Shown here one piece after another: positions 24,196 to 34,471 of a stretch of DNA of 37,577 nt. Position 1 is the first letter of the stretch, and each line of letters begins with the position of its first letter. A program made the translations under genes and the position numbers. The DNA comes from Prochlorococcus sp. AG-402-B05 (GTDB lineage: Bacteria > Cyanobacteriota > Cyanobacteriia > PCC-6307 > Cyanobiaceae), in contig QCHK01000015.1 in assembly GCA_003279635.1 (NCBI GenBank), forward strand, positions 1-37,577. Direction: 5' to 3'. A model generated the notes under the pieces. The model had not been told where the DNA came from. It did not search any database and was given only the letters and a program-made list of their open reading frames with translations.

Positions 24196-24293
24196 AATCT
24201 TTTAATTAGTTATTCTCAATATACGTTATTAATCATTTGTTATCTTAATATGTATCTTTTAGTCATATAAGAAATACTCTTCCTAGGTATTGA

Positions 24294-24521
24294 TTACATT
24301 ATTTCTGATAATTCCTTTTCGAAAAACCAATTTATCTCACCATTATTTAGTTTAACCACTAGTCCAAATTCATTTCCATCTACCATTTTATAGCCAACTA
24401 ATTCGACAAAAGGTTCCTTTCTAATATCTTCTAGTGTATTTAGAGGTAGGCGATCTTTAACTTCGTTTATTTCAACTCTTAAAAGTTGACCTTTTTGAAG
24501 AGTTGATGAATCTCTTATCAT
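24294..24521 (-). CDS. DUF2862-like small protein
   Basis: The 75-residue protein contains LQKGQLLRVEINEVKDRLP and ends VGYKMVDGNEFGLVVKLN, then NWFFEKELSEIM. The VGYKMVDG...WFFEKEL end matches my memory of cyanobacterial DUF2862 (SH3-like beta fold). A structural or complex-linked role is inferred. It starts 40 bp downstream of the DUF1330-like gene on the same strand. Confidence 0.6.
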   Translation of the reverse strand: MIRDSSTLQKGQLLRVEINEVKDRLPLNTLEDIRKEPFVELVGYKMVDGNEFGLVVKLNNGEINWFFEKELSEIM

Positions 24522-24562
24522 AATAAATCTTTTCTAGTTATTTATTCATATTAATAATTATG

Positions 24563-24853
24563 CTATCCGATTATTGATAGTGATACCTGATTTTCAATTC
24601 CACTATATTTAATGTATTCTTGAAATTCAGATGAATTAAAGGCTTGTTGAGCTGCTGCCTTAGATTCAAATTCAACAATTACTCCTAATTGTCCGCCATC
24701 CCATTCGTTTAAATCTGAGTTTTGGTTTACATCTTTAGCAATGATCGTTCCACCGACTGACCTAAGCCATGGAACTACTGTTTTTACGTATTCTATGAAT
24801 TGAGCTGTGCTTTCTATTTTGGCCTGTTTAAGCCAATAGCCTTTGGTTCCCAT
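24563..24853 (-). CDS. DUF1330 family protein
   Basis: The 96-residue protein starts MGTKGYWLKQAKIESTAQFI and has FIEYVKTVVPWLRSVGGTII, then GGQLGVIVEFESKAAAQQAF and SSEFQEYIK. This order (GYW, YVK, GG, VVIEFxSxxAA, SxEYQ) is that of DUF1330, a dimeric alpha-beta barrel (ferredoxin-like) family. The function is not established. Confidence 0.82.
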   Translation of the reverse strand: MGTKGYWLKQAKIESTAQFIEYVKTVVPWLRSVGGTIIAKDVNQNSDLNEWDGGQLGVIVEFESKAAAQQAFNSSEFQEYIKYSGIENQVSLSIIG

Positions 24854-24953
24854 CTCTTTATTTTTTCTTTAGATTATCTCATGTCGTTGCTCTTTTCCGT
24901 TAAGCGCTCAGAATTATTCAATGTTATAAATTTATATGTACATTTACTATTTA

Positions 24954-25191
24954 TTATTTAATAGGTAATTTAATTAGTTTATTGTATCCTGTTTTGATTT
25001 TAGTTGCATAATTAGATGATGATGCTTCACTGCTAGAACTTTTAGGCTGTCATCGTATATCCTTAATTGTTTGTTAGTAATTTGCTTACCTTTAATAAGT
25101 TCTTGTACTTATTTGAGTAAACCTTTAATGTAATATTTTTATCCTAAAAAGTTAATAAAGCTTCCTTTTCGCTTGATGGAGTATTTGACAT
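24954..25191 (-). pseudogene. Decayed small gene, fragments in different frames
   Basis: On the minus strand an ATG at 25191 opens MSNTPSSEKEALLTF, then a TAG stop, then DKNITLKVYSNK in the same frame. Coding sense continues in another frame as VQELIKGKQITNKQLRIYDD and then in a third as SSEASSSNYATKIKTGYNK, ending LIKLPIK and TAA at 24954. Joined, the pieces give a plausible protein of about 78 residues. This looks like a recently broken gene with one stop and two frameshifts. The original family is not recognised. Confidence 0.55.
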
Positions 25192-25232
25192 TTTAGTAGA
25201 AAAAACCTTTTTAATATAGCATTACTTCTATT

Positions 25233-26969
25233 TTAATAGCTCTTGATAAATTGTTTATCGCAAAAATCCTTATATCTTCCTTGACTATTAATTAATTCTT
25301 TATGGCTACCTACTTCAAGTATTTCGCCTTTTTCAATCACAGCTATTTTGTCTGCCTTTTGTATTGTTGATAATCTGTGAGCGATTACCAGGACTGTTCG
25401 ATTGTGCATAGCTTGTTGAAGACCCTTCTGAACAGATTCCTCCGATTCAGCATCTAAAGCACTAGTAGCTTCATCTAGCAATAAAATTGTTGGATCTCCT
25501 AATAAAGCTCTTGCTATTGATATTCTCTGTAACTGACCTCCAGAAAGATTGCTACCCCTTTCTTCTATAAAAGTTTCATAGCCGTCTGGTAATTCTTCAA
25601 TAAAATCATGAGCATTTGCAATTCTTGCTGCATTAACTATGTTTGCTTTAGTGGTTGGCCTTCCAAATCTTATTGCTTCTAATATGGTCCCTGAAAATAT
25701 AAAAGTTTTTTGTGGAACTATACCTATTAATCTTCTTAAGTAATTGGTGTTTATTTTGTTCAAATTATAATTATCAATAAATATTGATCCATTAGAAGGT
25801 TCTATGAATTTTAAAATTAATGAAAAGATTGTACTTTTTCCTGCTCCTGAAGGTCCAACTAATGCCGTTATTTTTCCATTATCTATATCTAAATTAATTT
25901 TTTTTATAACCACTTTATCATCATTATATGAGAAATATACATCCTTAAAAAATAACTTTCCATCTATTTTATCAGGAGTAATGCCTCTATCTGAGCTTGA
26001 TATTTCTATTGGTTTATTTGTTATTTCATTTAATCTTCTTAGTGAAGCTTGTCCTTGCTTTAATTCGTTATAGTTGGTAGTAATATGGCTTATTGGATCA
26101 ATTAACATTATTAAGGCTGTAAAATAACTACCAAATTCTTCGTTAGACATACCTCCTGTTTGTATTCTATAAGTTCCTATTGTGAGGATCCCTAAAATAC
26201 CTATTATTTCTATTAATCCCACTATTGGATGCTGAAGGGCTACAAGCCTTAGCATTTTATATTTAGCCTCTTTGTGTAATTTAACTTGTTTATCATAGTC
26301 ATCTTGAAGCCATGCTTCTACAGCAAATGCTTTAACCATAGGTAAACCTTGAACTGCCTCTGATAGCAAACCTGCTAATGAACTGATTTTGTCTTGACTT
26401 TGTTCAGATGCTTTTAATACTTTCCCTCCAAAATCACTTACTAATAAAGCAATTAAAGGCGCTAATATGATCGTTGCAAGTGATAAATTCCAATCAATAA
26501 ATATCATATAACCAAATACTGCTAATAATTGAAATATTGATGGTGTTGTATCTTGAATCGATTTATAGATAACCTCACCAACTCGATCAACATCCTCTGT
26601 AAGTCTGTATGCAATATCCCCAGATGAAAGTTTTTCGATAAAAAGAATATTAGTTTTTTGAAGTTTTCTGAATAGTGTTGTTCGTAAGTCTTGGCTTAGA
26701 GCTAATGCTGGTTTTGCTAAAAGACTATCTTGTAGATATTGTGCTGTTTTTTGAATGATAAAAATAATTAAGGCTTGTAAAATTACAATCAATACTTGTT
26801 TTGTATTGCCTTGACCAATAGCTGGTATTAACTTGCCTGATAACCATGCAAGTATTGGCCAACAAATTACGTATATAAACATGCTTATGCCACCTAAAAG
26901 CAATGTTGGCAAATGTCCCTTTAGTTTCCCTATCAGGTAAATAAAATTTATTTTGTTTTTTTGTTTCAT
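25233..26969 (-). CDS. MsbA-like ABC exporter (TMD-NBD half transporter)
   Basis: The 578-residue protein has six membrane segments in the N-terminal about 300 residues and an ATPase domain with Walker A GPSGAGKS (about 371-378), signature LSGGQ (about 475), Walker B ILLLDEATSALDAES (about 494) and switch His in VIAHRLST. It works as a homodimer exporting lipid or drug-like substrates across the plasma membrane; the substrate is unknown. It is transcribed divergently from the S4-tpiA-folP genes with 38 bp between starts, so promoters overlap. Confidence 0.93.
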   Translation of the reverse strand: MKQKNKINFIYLIGKLKGHLPTLLLGGISMFIYVICWPILAWLSGKLIPAIGQGNTKQVLIVILQALIIFIIQKTAQYLQDSLLAKPALALSQDLRTTLFRKLQKTNILFIEKLSSGDIAYRLTEDVDRVGEVIYKSIQDTTPSIFQLLAVFGYMIFIDWNLSLATIILAPLIALLVSDFGGKVLKASEQSQDKISSLAGLLSEAVQGLPMVKAFAVEAWLQDDYDKQVKLHKEAKYKMLRLVALQHPIVGLIEIIGILGILTIGTYRIQTGGMSNEEFGSYFTALIMLIDPISHITTNYNELKQGQASLRRLNEITNKPIEISSSDRGITPDKIDGKLFFKDVYFSYNDDKVVIKKINLDIDNGKITALVGPSGAGKSTIFSLILKFIEPSNGSIFIDNYNLNKINTNYLRRLIGIVPQKTFIFSGTILEAIRFGRPTTKANIVNAARIANAHDFIEELPDGYETFIEERGSNLSGGQLQRISIARALLGDPTILLLDEATSALDAESEESVQKGLQQAMHNRTVLVIAHRLSTIQKADKIAVIEKGEILEVGSHKELINSQGRYKDFCDKQFIKSY

Positions 26970-27007
26970 TCCATCAAACTATCAATGTTTAATTTAAAAG
27001 CACGTAA

Positions 27008-27226
27008 ATGAAATTAGATCAGTTTTTAAAATTCATGGGAACCGTTCAGACTGGAGGTGAAGCCAAAATGATTATTAAGTCAGGAAAAATATCAGTAAAT
27101 GGCATGGTGGAAAAAAGAAGAGGTAGGAAATTAATTGATGGAGATCAAATTTCTTTTGCAAATGAAACATACATTGTTCCAAATTCTGATCCTCTAGGCC
27201 GTAAGTTGGCAAGAAGCGAAAAATGA
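27008..27226 (+). CDS. S4-domain RNA-binding protein
   Basis: The 72-residue protein has the S4 fold order LDQFLKFMGTVQTGGEAKMI, KSGKISVNGMVEKRRGRKL and DGDQISFANETYIV. It is an RNA-binding module of the small YaaA/YbcJ kind. It lies 9 bp upstream of tpiA, so they are co-transcribed; the link is probably only positional. Confidence 0.85.
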   Translation: MKLDQFLKFMGTVQTGGEAKMIIKSGKISVNGMVEKRRGRKLIDGDQISFANETYIVPNSDPLGRKLARSEK

Positions 27227-27235
27227 GGATCTAGC

Positions 27236-27976
27236 GTGCGTAAACCGGTCATTGCAGGGAATTGGAAGATGAACATGACATGTACCGAAGCGATTGAGTA
27301 CATGCGTGTATTAATTCCACTACTGAAAGATATTCCGAAGAAAGATAGGGAAGTTGTAATAGCACCCCCATTTACAGCCCTATACCCTCTTTCTGAGTTT
27401 ATTAGGGACAGAAATGAATATCTATCATTATCTAGTCAAAATGTTCATTGGGAGGATAGTGGGGCCTATACGGCAGAAGTTTCTCCCCTAATGCTTAATG
27501 AGCTTTCGGTTAAGTGTGCAATCGTTGGACACAGTGAACCTCGTAAATATTTTAGTGAAAGTGATGAACAAATTAATAAAAGAGCAAAATCCGCTCAAGA
27601 TCATCAGTTAATTCCAATTGTTTGTGTTGGAGAAACTTTTCAACAAAGAGAAATGGGTGAAGCAGAAAGGGTTATACGAAGGCAAATTGAACAAGGTCTT
27701 GAAGGAATTGAAGTAAAAAGACTAATAGTTGCTTATGAGCCAATCTGGGCTATTGGAACTGGTAAAACTTGTGAAGCCAATGAGGCTAATCGAATTTGTG
27801 GACTTATTCGTAAGTGGATTGGTTACGAAGACGTGATTATTCAATATGGTGGATCAGTAAAATCAAATAATATTGATGAAATCATGTCCATGTCAGATAT
27901 TGATGGTGTACTAGTTGGTGGAGCCTCTCTAGATCCTACAAATTTTGCCAGAATTGCTAACTACGAAAAAATCTAA
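27236..27976 (+). CDS. tpiA: Triosephosphate isomerase
   Basis: The 246-residue cytoplasmic enzyme interconverts glyceraldehyde-3-phosphate and dihydroxyacetone phosphate in glycolysis and the Calvin cycle. Active-site signatures are AGNWKMN (Lys11), IVGHSEPR (catalytic His) and [12 protein letters not shown] (catalytic Glu), with the phosphate-binding loop [10 protein letters not shown] near the end. The start is GTG, placed 7 nt after a GAGGAT ribosome-binding site. GHSEPR replaces the common GHSERR. It overlaps the folP start. Confidence 0.97.
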   Translation: MRKPVIAGNWKMNMTCTEAIEYMRVLIPLLKDIPKKDREVVIAPPFTALYPLSEFIRDRNEYLSLSSQNVHWEDSGAYTAEVSPLMLNELSVKCAIVGHSEPRKYFSESDEQINKRAKSAQDHQLIPIVCVGETFQQREMGEAERVIRRQIEQGLEGIEVKRLIVAYEPIWAIGTGKTCEANEANRICGLIRKWIGYEDVIIQYGGSVKSNNIDEIMSMSDIDGVLVGGASLDPTNFARIANYEKI

Positions 27977-28796
27977 TAATTTCCCGCCTAAGCATTGGGA
28001 ACGAGAAACCCAATTAATGGCAATAGTAAACATCACCGAAGATTCTTTTAGTGATGGAGGACTGTACATAGACTTACCCTCTGCGATCAATCATGCATCA
28101 TTATGTGTTAAACAAGGAGCAAATATTCTAGATATTGGAGCACAGAGCACACGACCTGGCGCCTCTGAGGTAGGTCCTGAAACTGAGATTAAAAGATTAG
28201 TTCCATTAATAAAAGAATTAAAGTTATTACATCCAGAGATTCCAATATCTGTAGACACCTTTCATCATTCTGTTGCAGAGAAAGTATTAAATATTGGAGC
28301 CGATTTGGTTAATGATGTTAGTGGTGGTCGACATGATCCTGAAATCTATAATGTTATCGCTAATAATGGATCTCCTTATGTTTTGACTCATAGTCGTGGA
28401 AATAGTAAGACAATGGATTCTTTAGCTGTATATACAAACGTTGTTAAAGATGTAAAAAATGAATTATCCAATCAAATTGATTTAGCACTATCTAAAGGCA
28501 TTAAAGACGAACAAATTATTATTGATCCTGGAATAGGCTTTGCAAAAAATGTCGATCATAACTTAACTTTGCTGCGAAATATAGAAGAATTCGTTTCTAT
28601 GAATTATCCATTATTAATAGGTGCTTCTAGAAAAAGATTTATTGGTTCAGTTATTAATGAAACTGACCCAAATAAAAGAAAATTTGGAATGGCTGCCGTA
28701 GCCTCTAGATGTGTGAGTGCTGGTGTTGATATTCTAAGAGTTCATGATGTTAAACAAATTTCTCAAGTTATAATAATGACTAAGTCAATTATTTAA
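27945..28796 (+). CDS. folP: Dihydropteroate synthase
   Basis: The enzyme joins pterin pyrophosphate and p-aminobenzoate in folate synthesis. Signatures are [15 protein letters not shown] (family NVTPDSFSDGG, with Pro replaced by Glu), [26 protein letters not shown] and GASRKRFIG. The protein is about 283 residues from the TTG at 27945, which overlaps tpiA by 32 bp; a second TTG at 27954 is equally possible, and a start at the ATG of MAIVN would clip the fold. Translational coupling to tpiA is likely. It ends 7 bp from the convergent chlH stop. Confidence 0.93.
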   Translation: MPELLTTKKSNNFPPKHWERETQLMAIVNITEDSFSDGGLYIDLPSAINHASLCVKQGANILDIGAQSTRPGASEVGPETEIKRLVPLIKELKLLHPEIPISVDTFHHSVAEKVLNIGADLVNDVSGGRHDPEIYNVIANNGSPYVLTHSRGNSKTMDSLAVYTNVVKDVKNELSNQIDLALSKGIKDEQIIIDPGIGFAKNVDHNLTLLRNIEEFVSMNYPLLIGASRKRFIGSVINETDPNKRKFGMAAVASRCVSAGVDILRVHDVKQISQVIIMTKSII

Positions 28797-28803
28797 AATA
28801 TTA

Positions 28804-31800
28804 TTAATCTTCTGTATTAACCCCTTCGATTCTATCTTCTACTTCTTGATAAAGTTCTTTTAATTGTTCAATATTTTCATCAGATGTTTCCCAATATCCT
28901 CTCCCGTTAACTTCTAATAATGTACCAACTATTCTTCTAAAACTATGAGGATTTAATTCCATTAATCTTTTCCTCATCTCTGGATCATTTATAAAAGTTT
29001 CGTTTGATTCTTCATATACGAAATTGTCAACTTGCCCACTAGTTGCACTCCATCCTAATGTGTAATTAAGTCTATTAGAAACTTCTCTTACTCCCTCATA
29101 TCCTGACTTAAGCATTCCTTCATACCATTTTGGGTTAAGTAATTTTGTTCTGGAATCTAATCGAATAGTTTCACTTAATGATCTGACCTGAGCATTTGCT
29201 GTAGTTGTGTCGGCTATGTAACTACTTGGAGCTTTACCATCATCTCTAAGATTCTTAATTAAATTTGTTGGATCTGAGTCAAAGTAATGACTTACATCTG
29301 TTAATGATATTTCAGAAGAATCAAGATTTTGGAAGGTAACATCAGCAGTTTTCATGACTGATTCAAAAACTTCTCTGTTCTGATTCATTTCACCTGGATT
29401 ATCTGCATTAAAAGCAAATGTTTTTCTTGAAAGGTACATTTCTTGCAATTCATTTTCTTCTTCCCATGTTGAATTCTCTACAGCCAAATTAACATTTGAG
29501 CTGTAACTTCCACTTGCATTTGAGAACACTCTGCTTGCTGATTCCCTAATACTTTTACCTTCCTTTTCTGCCTGCTCTAAGACATGCTTTCTTACGAAAT
29601 TTTGATCAAGTGGTTCATCAGCCTCTGCAGCCATTTTTACTGCTTGGTCAATTAATGCCATTTGATTAATAAATAAATCCCTGAACACACCAGAACAGTT
29701 AACAACTACATCGATTCTTGGTCTTCCTAGTTCCTCAAGAGAAAGGAGTTCTAATTTATTTACCCTTCCGACAGAATCTGGTTTTGGTTTTACTCCTACA
29801 AACCAAAGGATTTGAGCTAATGATTCACCATAAGTTTTGATGTTGTCAGTTCCCCAAAGGACGCAAGCGATAGTCTCTGGCCAAGTACCTTGCTCCTCTT
29901 TCTGCCTCGCAATAAGTTTGTCAACTACTCCTTTTGCTGAAGCCACAGCAGCAACGGTGGGTATCGATTGAGGGTCTAGTGCATGAATATTTTTACCACT
30001 TGGTAATACTCCTGGGTTCCTGATAGGATCTCCTCCAGGACCAGGAATGACATAATCTCCATCTAGAGCTTTTAAAAGGCTCTCCATCTCTTTATCTGCA
30101 CATATTTGCTCTAAGCAAAATCTCAAATAGTCAAAGACCTTATCTAGAGACCCTTGATTTACATTTTTAAAACCTGCTTTCTTAGCCGATGCTTGCCATG
30201 GTGATGGGATTGAGAAACCAATTCTTCTCAAGAACTCAACAATTAGCGTCCAGATATTCTTCTTCATATTTACTCTCCCATCTCTTCCTGTAAGAGATCT
30301 AACCATTGAACCAACAGCTTCTCTGGATGTTTCAGTAATTAATTTATTAAGTTCAACATCTTCTAATAATCCCTTGTTATTACCTTCATAGACTTCCTCA
30401 ATTGTTTTTCCTTTTGATTCAGCTAATAAACCTGGCAAAGATCTGATTCCATCATCTTCTCTTTCAATAGATGCGATACTTACCAAGGTTGCAATTGCTT
30501 CCTCAGCAGTGGCTGGTTTACCAATTGTGTGTAAGCCGCAAGGTAATAATCGACTTTCTATTTCCATTAACTGTTTATATACATTTCCTACTACCAAATC
30601 TCTCTCATCTATTTCTAATTCGGAGGCATCTTTTTCAGGTAGGTTTACATCTTCATCAAGGTTACATTTTTTTGATGTTTCAACTATCGCGTTAACAATT
30701 TGAATTCCTCTTCCACTTTCTCTTAATTGTTGATAGGAACCAACTAACTCTCCAAGTTCTTTTAGACCTTTATATAGACCAGCATTTTCAGCAGGGGGCG
30801 TTAAATAACTAATTGTTGATGCGTATCCTCTTCTTTTTGCGATTGTTGCTTCCGAAGGATTATTTGCTGCGTAGTAATAAAGATTAGGCAGACCTCCAAT
30901 CAATGAATCTGGATAACATGCCTCGCTCATACCCATTTGTTTCCCAGGCATGAATTCAAGCGATCCGTGGGTTCCAAAATGTAGAACTGCGTCTGCCTTC
31001 CAAACTTTTTCTAAATAAGTGTAATAAGCGGCAAATCCATGATGAGGACTGGCACTTCTAGAATAAAGTAATCTCATAGGATCACCTTCATATCCAAAAG
31101 TTGGTTGTACGCCTACAAATACATTTCCAAATTCTTTTCCATATATAAGAAGATTTTGTCCGTCACTATTTAAATTTCCCGGTGGCTTTCCCCAGTTCTC
31201 TTCTAGTCTCTCAGAATATGGAGTTAATTGTTCATATTCTTTTACACTCATTCGATGCGCTATTGATAGCTCAGGAGAACCTTGTAAAGCTTCTGGATCA
31301 TTTATTAATGTCTTCATCAGTTCTTTTGGATTCTTAGGTAGATCTTTTATGTCATATCCTTTTTGCTTCATTTCTTCTAAAACTCTATAAATAGAGCCAA
31401 AGACGTCTAAATAAGCAGCTGTTCCAACATTTCCTTTATCAGGTGGAAAACTAAATACAGTAATAGCTAATTTCTTCTTGTCACGTTTTTTAATTCTTAG
31501 TGATGACCATCTAATAGCTCTTTCAGCTATTGCATCTACTCTGTCTTGAAGTGTATGAGCTTTGCCAGTTGCATCATCTCGACCAGATAACACTATTGGC
31601 TCAATAGCACCATCTAATTCAGGAATTGCAATTTGAAGTGCAACTTGAACTGGATGAAGTCCTAGGTCACTTCCTTCCCATTCTTGAGTTGTTTGAAAAA
31701 CGAGTGGCAGAGCAACCATGTAAGGTCTATTGAGCTTTTTTAAAGCATCGACAGCTTTTGGGTGATCTTGCCTTGCAGGACCTCCAACAAGTGCAAATCC

Positions 31801-32817
31801 TGTAAGTGAAACAACGCCATCTACAATGGGTTTATCAGGATTTATAGGATCGTAATAAAATTCATTTACTGGCTTAGAAAAATCTAACCCACCACAAAAA
31901 ACAGGAATTACTGTTGCTCCTCGATATTCCAATTCTTGAATAACTGCGACGTAGTGAGCATCGTCTCCAGTAACAATGTGACTTCTTTGAAGTACTAGTC
32001 CGATTACAGGACCGTTTTTAGCCTTAATTGATAGATCATCCCTAGAAGCTGTCCAATTTAAATATTCTTTTTTATCCTCAAACATATTTGGAGCTAAAGG
32101 ATGCCAAATTCCCAAATCAGGGAAAACTTCAGGCTCTGCAACTTCTATTTTTTCTTCTTCTTTATTTAGTTCTGGAAATACATATTTATCTCCAAGCATC
32201 AGTAAGAAATTACGAAGATTATCTGGAGTTCCTCCTAACCAATATTGAAAACTAAGCATAAAACTACGAGCGTCTTGTGCTTTGTCTACAGGCAGATACT
32301 TAAGAATTGAGGGTAGGGTATTTAGAAGCTTCAACATTGAATCTTGAAATCCGGCGCCGCCCGCTTCTTTCCTCTTCTTCATAAAATCGCCAATGATGCT
32401 TTTACTTTGGCCTAACTGCGCCATAGAAAAAGTTCCCAATTTATTCAATCGCATAACTTCTGGCATTGATGGAAATACCACCGCTGCCTTAAGACTGTCT
32501 TTGTGAGGTTCAACTGCTTCAACAACTTTTTGCGCCAAATCTTCAATGAAAATCAATGAAGCTACGAATAAATCAGCATTTTCTATATCTTTTTTAAAGC
32601 TTTCATAATTGTTTGTATCTCTAAGTTCTTCAATTAAATATCCATTAAGTTCAATTCCAATAGGACCATTTTGCGAATTTAGTGAATTAGCAGCCTGTGT
32701 AAGAGCATTTTGATATTGAGGCTCAAGGACTACATAAACAGCCTTCATCACAGCTTTATGCTTGTGATTCTCGACAGGTGAAACTCTGCGATTTGCTGAG
32801 CGAACCTGTGTAAACAT
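28804..32817 (-). CDS. chlH: Magnesium chelatase subunit H
   Basis: This 1337-residue protein is the porphyrin-binding subunit that inserts Mg2+ into protoporphyrin IX with the ChlI/ChlD AAA+ motor, the first committed step of chlorophyll synthesis, at or near the thylakoid. Recognisable stretches are [52 protein letters not shown] and [17 protein letters not shown]. Length fits the cyanobacterial ChlH family and the frame is uninterrupted. It is convergent with folP (7 bp) and divergent from dapB. Confidence 0.98.
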   Translation of the reverse strand: MFTQVRSANRRVSPVENHKHKAVMKAVYVVLEPQYQNALTQAANSLNSQNGPIGIELNGYLIEELRDTNNYESFKKDIENADLFVASLIFIEDLAQKVVEAVEPHKDSLKAAVVFPSMPEVMRLNKLGTFSMAQLGQSKSIIGDFMKKRKEAGGAGFQDSMLKLLNTLPSILKYLPVDKAQDARSFMLSFQYWLGGTPDNLRNFLLMLGDKYVFPELNKEEEKIEVAEPEVFPDLGIWHPLAPNMFEDKKEYLNWTASRDDLSIKAKNGPVIGLVLQRSHIVTGDDAHYVAVIQELEYRGATVIPVFCGGLDFSKPVNEFYYDPINPDKPIVDGVVSLTGFALVGGPARQDHPKAVDALKKLNRPYMVALPLVFQTTQEWEGSDLGLHPVQVALQIAIPELDGAIEPIVLSGRDDATGKAHTLQDRVDAIAERAIRWSSLRIKKRDKKKLAITVFSFPPDKGNVGTAAYLDVFGSIYRVLEEMKQKGYDIKDLPKNPKELMKTLINDPEALQGSPELSIAHRMSVKEYEQLTPYSERLEENWGKPPGNLNSDGQNLLIYGKEFGNVFVGVQPTFGYEGDPMRLLYSRSASPHHGFAAYYTYLEKVWKADAVLHFGTHGSLEFMPGKQMGMSEACYPDSLIGGLPNLYYYAANNPSEATIAKRRGYASTISYLTPPAENAGLYKGLKELGELVGSYQQLRESGRGIQIVNAIVETSKKCNLDEDVNLPEKDASELEIDERDLVVGNVYKQLMEIESRLLPCGLHTIGKPATAEEAIATLVSIASIEREDDGIRSLPGLLAESKGKTIEEVYEGNNKGLLEDVELNKLITETSREAVGSMVRSLTGRDGRVNMKKNIWTLIVEFLRRIGFSIPSPWQASAKKAGFKNVNQGSLDKVFDYLRFCLEQICADKEMESLLKALDGDYVIPGPGGDPIRNPGVLPSGKNIHALDPQSIPTVAAVASAKGVVDKLIARQKEEQGTWPETIACVLWGTDNIKTYGESLAQILWFVGVKPKPDSVGRVNKLELLSLEELGRPRIDVVVNCSGVFRDLFINQMALIDQAVKMAAEADEPLDQNFVRKHVLEQAEKEGKSIRESASRVFSNASGSYSSNVNLAVENSTWEEENELQEMYLSRKTFAFNADNPGEMNQNREVFESVMKTADVTFQNLDSSEISLTDVSHYFDSDPTNLIKNLRDDGKAPSSYIADTTTANAQVRSLSETIRLDSRTKLLNPKWYEGMLKSGYEGVREVSNRLNYTLGWSATSGQVDNFVYEESNETFINDPEMRKRLMELNPHSFRRIVGTLLEVNGRGYWETSDENIEQLKELYQEVEDRIEGVNTED

Positions 32818-32930
32818 CTTTTCTTCTTAGATAATTCGACCAAGCCTAGTGTTCAGTGGGCCTTTAGTGTGTTATTTAGTTAATGCCTGTTACATGTAAG
32901 AACGAATATAATAATGCAAAAAGAAATTTA

Positions 32931-33779
32931 ATGAATTCTGATTATCAATCAATACCAGTTTTAGTAGCAGGGGCTTTGGGTCGAATGGGATCTGAGGTAA
33001 TCAAGGCAATTAATTCATCCAATGATTATCAACTTGTTGGCGCAATTGATAATCAGAAGGAGAAAGAAGGTCAAGACATAGGATCATTGCTAGGTATAGG
33101 TGCTCTAGATGTATTCCTTTCTAGTGATTTCGAAGGCACTTTGTGTGCTGCGAGTCAGAACGTCCCTAAAGATGGTTCAAATAATGGTGCTGTATTAGTT
33201 GATTTTACTCATCCAAAATTTGCTTATAAACACACCCGTACATCAATCGCCTATGGAGTTCATCCTGTAATTGGTACCACTGGAATAACGGCAGATCAGT
33301 TAGATGATCTTTCTAAATTTGCAGACAAAGCTTCTCTTGGTTCAGCTATTATTCCAAATTTCTCTGTAGGTATGGTTTTGCTTCAGCAAGCCGCAGCAGC
33401 AGCAGCTCGTTTTTATGAGTTCGCTGAATTGACTGAAATGCATCACAACAAAAAGGCTGATGCCCCAAGTGGTACGTGTATCAAAACCGCCGAACTGATT
33501 GAGGAGCAACGTTCAAACTTCAATAGATCTTTTGTAGAGGAAGAAGAATCAATTAAAGGCTCTCGAGGCGGATCTCGTGCTAGTGGTTTGAGACTCCATT
33601 CCGTAAGGTTGCCTGGACTTGTTGCTCATCAACAAGTCATGTTTGGATCAAATGGAGAGACATATGAGTTATCTCATAACACTATTGATCGATCTGCCTA
33701 CATGCCTGGCGTTCTCTTAGTGGTCAGAAAAATTAGATCAATCAATAAATTGGTTTACGGACTTGAGAAAATTTTATAG
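32931..33779 (+). CDS. dapB: 4-hydroxy-tetrahydrodipicolinate reductase
   Basis: The 282-residue enzyme reduces the product of DapA with NAD(P)H in lysine and peptidoglycan precursor synthesis. It has VAGALGRMG (residues 12-20), DFTHP, GTTG, IIPNFSVGM and the signature EMHHNKKADAPSGT with the catalytic His pair and Lys. The ATG at 32931 gives the usual length; an upstream ATG at 32883 would add 16 residues. It is transcribed away from chlH, sharing the intergenic region. Confidence 0.95.
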   Translation: MNSDYQSIPVLVAGALGRMGSEVIKAINSSNDYQLVGAIDNQKEKEGQDIGSLLGIGALDVFLSSDFEGTLCAASQNVPKDGSNNGAVLVDFTHPKFAYKHTRTSIAYGVHPVIGTTGITADQLDDLSKFADKASLGSAIIPNFSVGMVLLQQAAAAAARFYEFAELTEMHHNKKADAPSGTCIKTAELIEEQRSNFNRSFVEEEESIKGSRGGSRASGLRLHSVRLPGLVAHQQVMFGSNGETYELSHNTIDRSAYMPGVLLVVRKIRSINKLVYGLEKIL

Positions 33780-33790
33780 TTTTAATACAA

Positions 33791-34438
33791 ATGTTATTTC
33801 CTATTAAGCAAAATGAGATTAATAAATTGATTCCTGTTGTTGCTACAGGGAAACAATTCAATTCAGCTTTAGGTAATCCTCAGAAAATCTTTCAGCGGAT
33901 TATGATTTCTGCCATTGGAGGTGTTATAACTTTGCTAATTAGTCAAAGTCAAGTAACAAGTCAGTTCTATTCTCTATGGTTGGTATTAGGTGTTGTTTTT
34001 CTTTTATATATTTTATGGGGACCAATACTTGAAGCTAGTAGAAAAAATTCTAAGTTTAAAAGTTTTACTTTTTCAGCATTAGTTGATGGTTATATTTCTG
34101 ATGTTTATGTGGAAGACAGGGTGGAAAATAAACAGGAGCAAGCTAATCAAGATGGAAGATTAGAGGTATTAGAGAAAAAGAGAACATTCGTTATCTTGGA
34201 TATAGAAGATGAAGATGGATTTATAGGTAATATAAGTTTTCCACTACAAAAGAAATTTAATATACTTACTAAAGGAATGAGAATTAACTGTGTAGTTTTT
34301 AGCAATAGAAGAGATTTTGATACAATTCAGGCAATAAGTGATGCTTGGTGTCCAGAAATAAATTTATGGGTAGGTTCTTATCCTTTTCTCCTTCGTCCTG
34401 CATTTGAGGAATTTGTTAATTTGAGAATTTCAGGCTAA
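33791..34438 (+). CDS. Conserved membrane protein with soluble C-terminal domain
   Basis: The 215-residue protein has two membrane helices at about residues 36-52 and 61-81, then a soluble domain with TFVILDIEDEDGFIGNISFP and INLWVGSYPFLLRPAFEEFV. It resembles a conserved cyanobacterial family of unknown role. It starts 11 bp after dapB and is followed 33 bp later by the UbiH-like gene, so the three are probably one transcript. Confidence 0.75.
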   Translation: MLFPIKQNEINKLIPVVATGKQFNSALGNPQKIFQRIMISAIGGVITLLISQSQVTSQFYSLWLVLGVVFLLYILWGPILEASRKNSKFKSFTFSALVDGYISDVYVEDRVENKQEQANQDGRLEVLEKKRTFVILDIEDEDGFIGNISFPLQKKFNILTKGMRINCVVFSNRRDFDTIQAISDAWCPEINLWVGSYPFLLRPAFEEFVNLRISG

Positions 34439-34471
34439 ATCATTTTAGTAACAAATGATATAATCATATTT

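Noticed and set aside
25804-26073. 89-codon plus-strand frame inside the ABC exporter gene
   Set aside because: It is antisense to the ATPase domain and has no motif of its own.
30471-30703. Two overlapping plus-strand frames inside chlH
   Set aside because: Both are antisense to conserved ChlH coding sequence.
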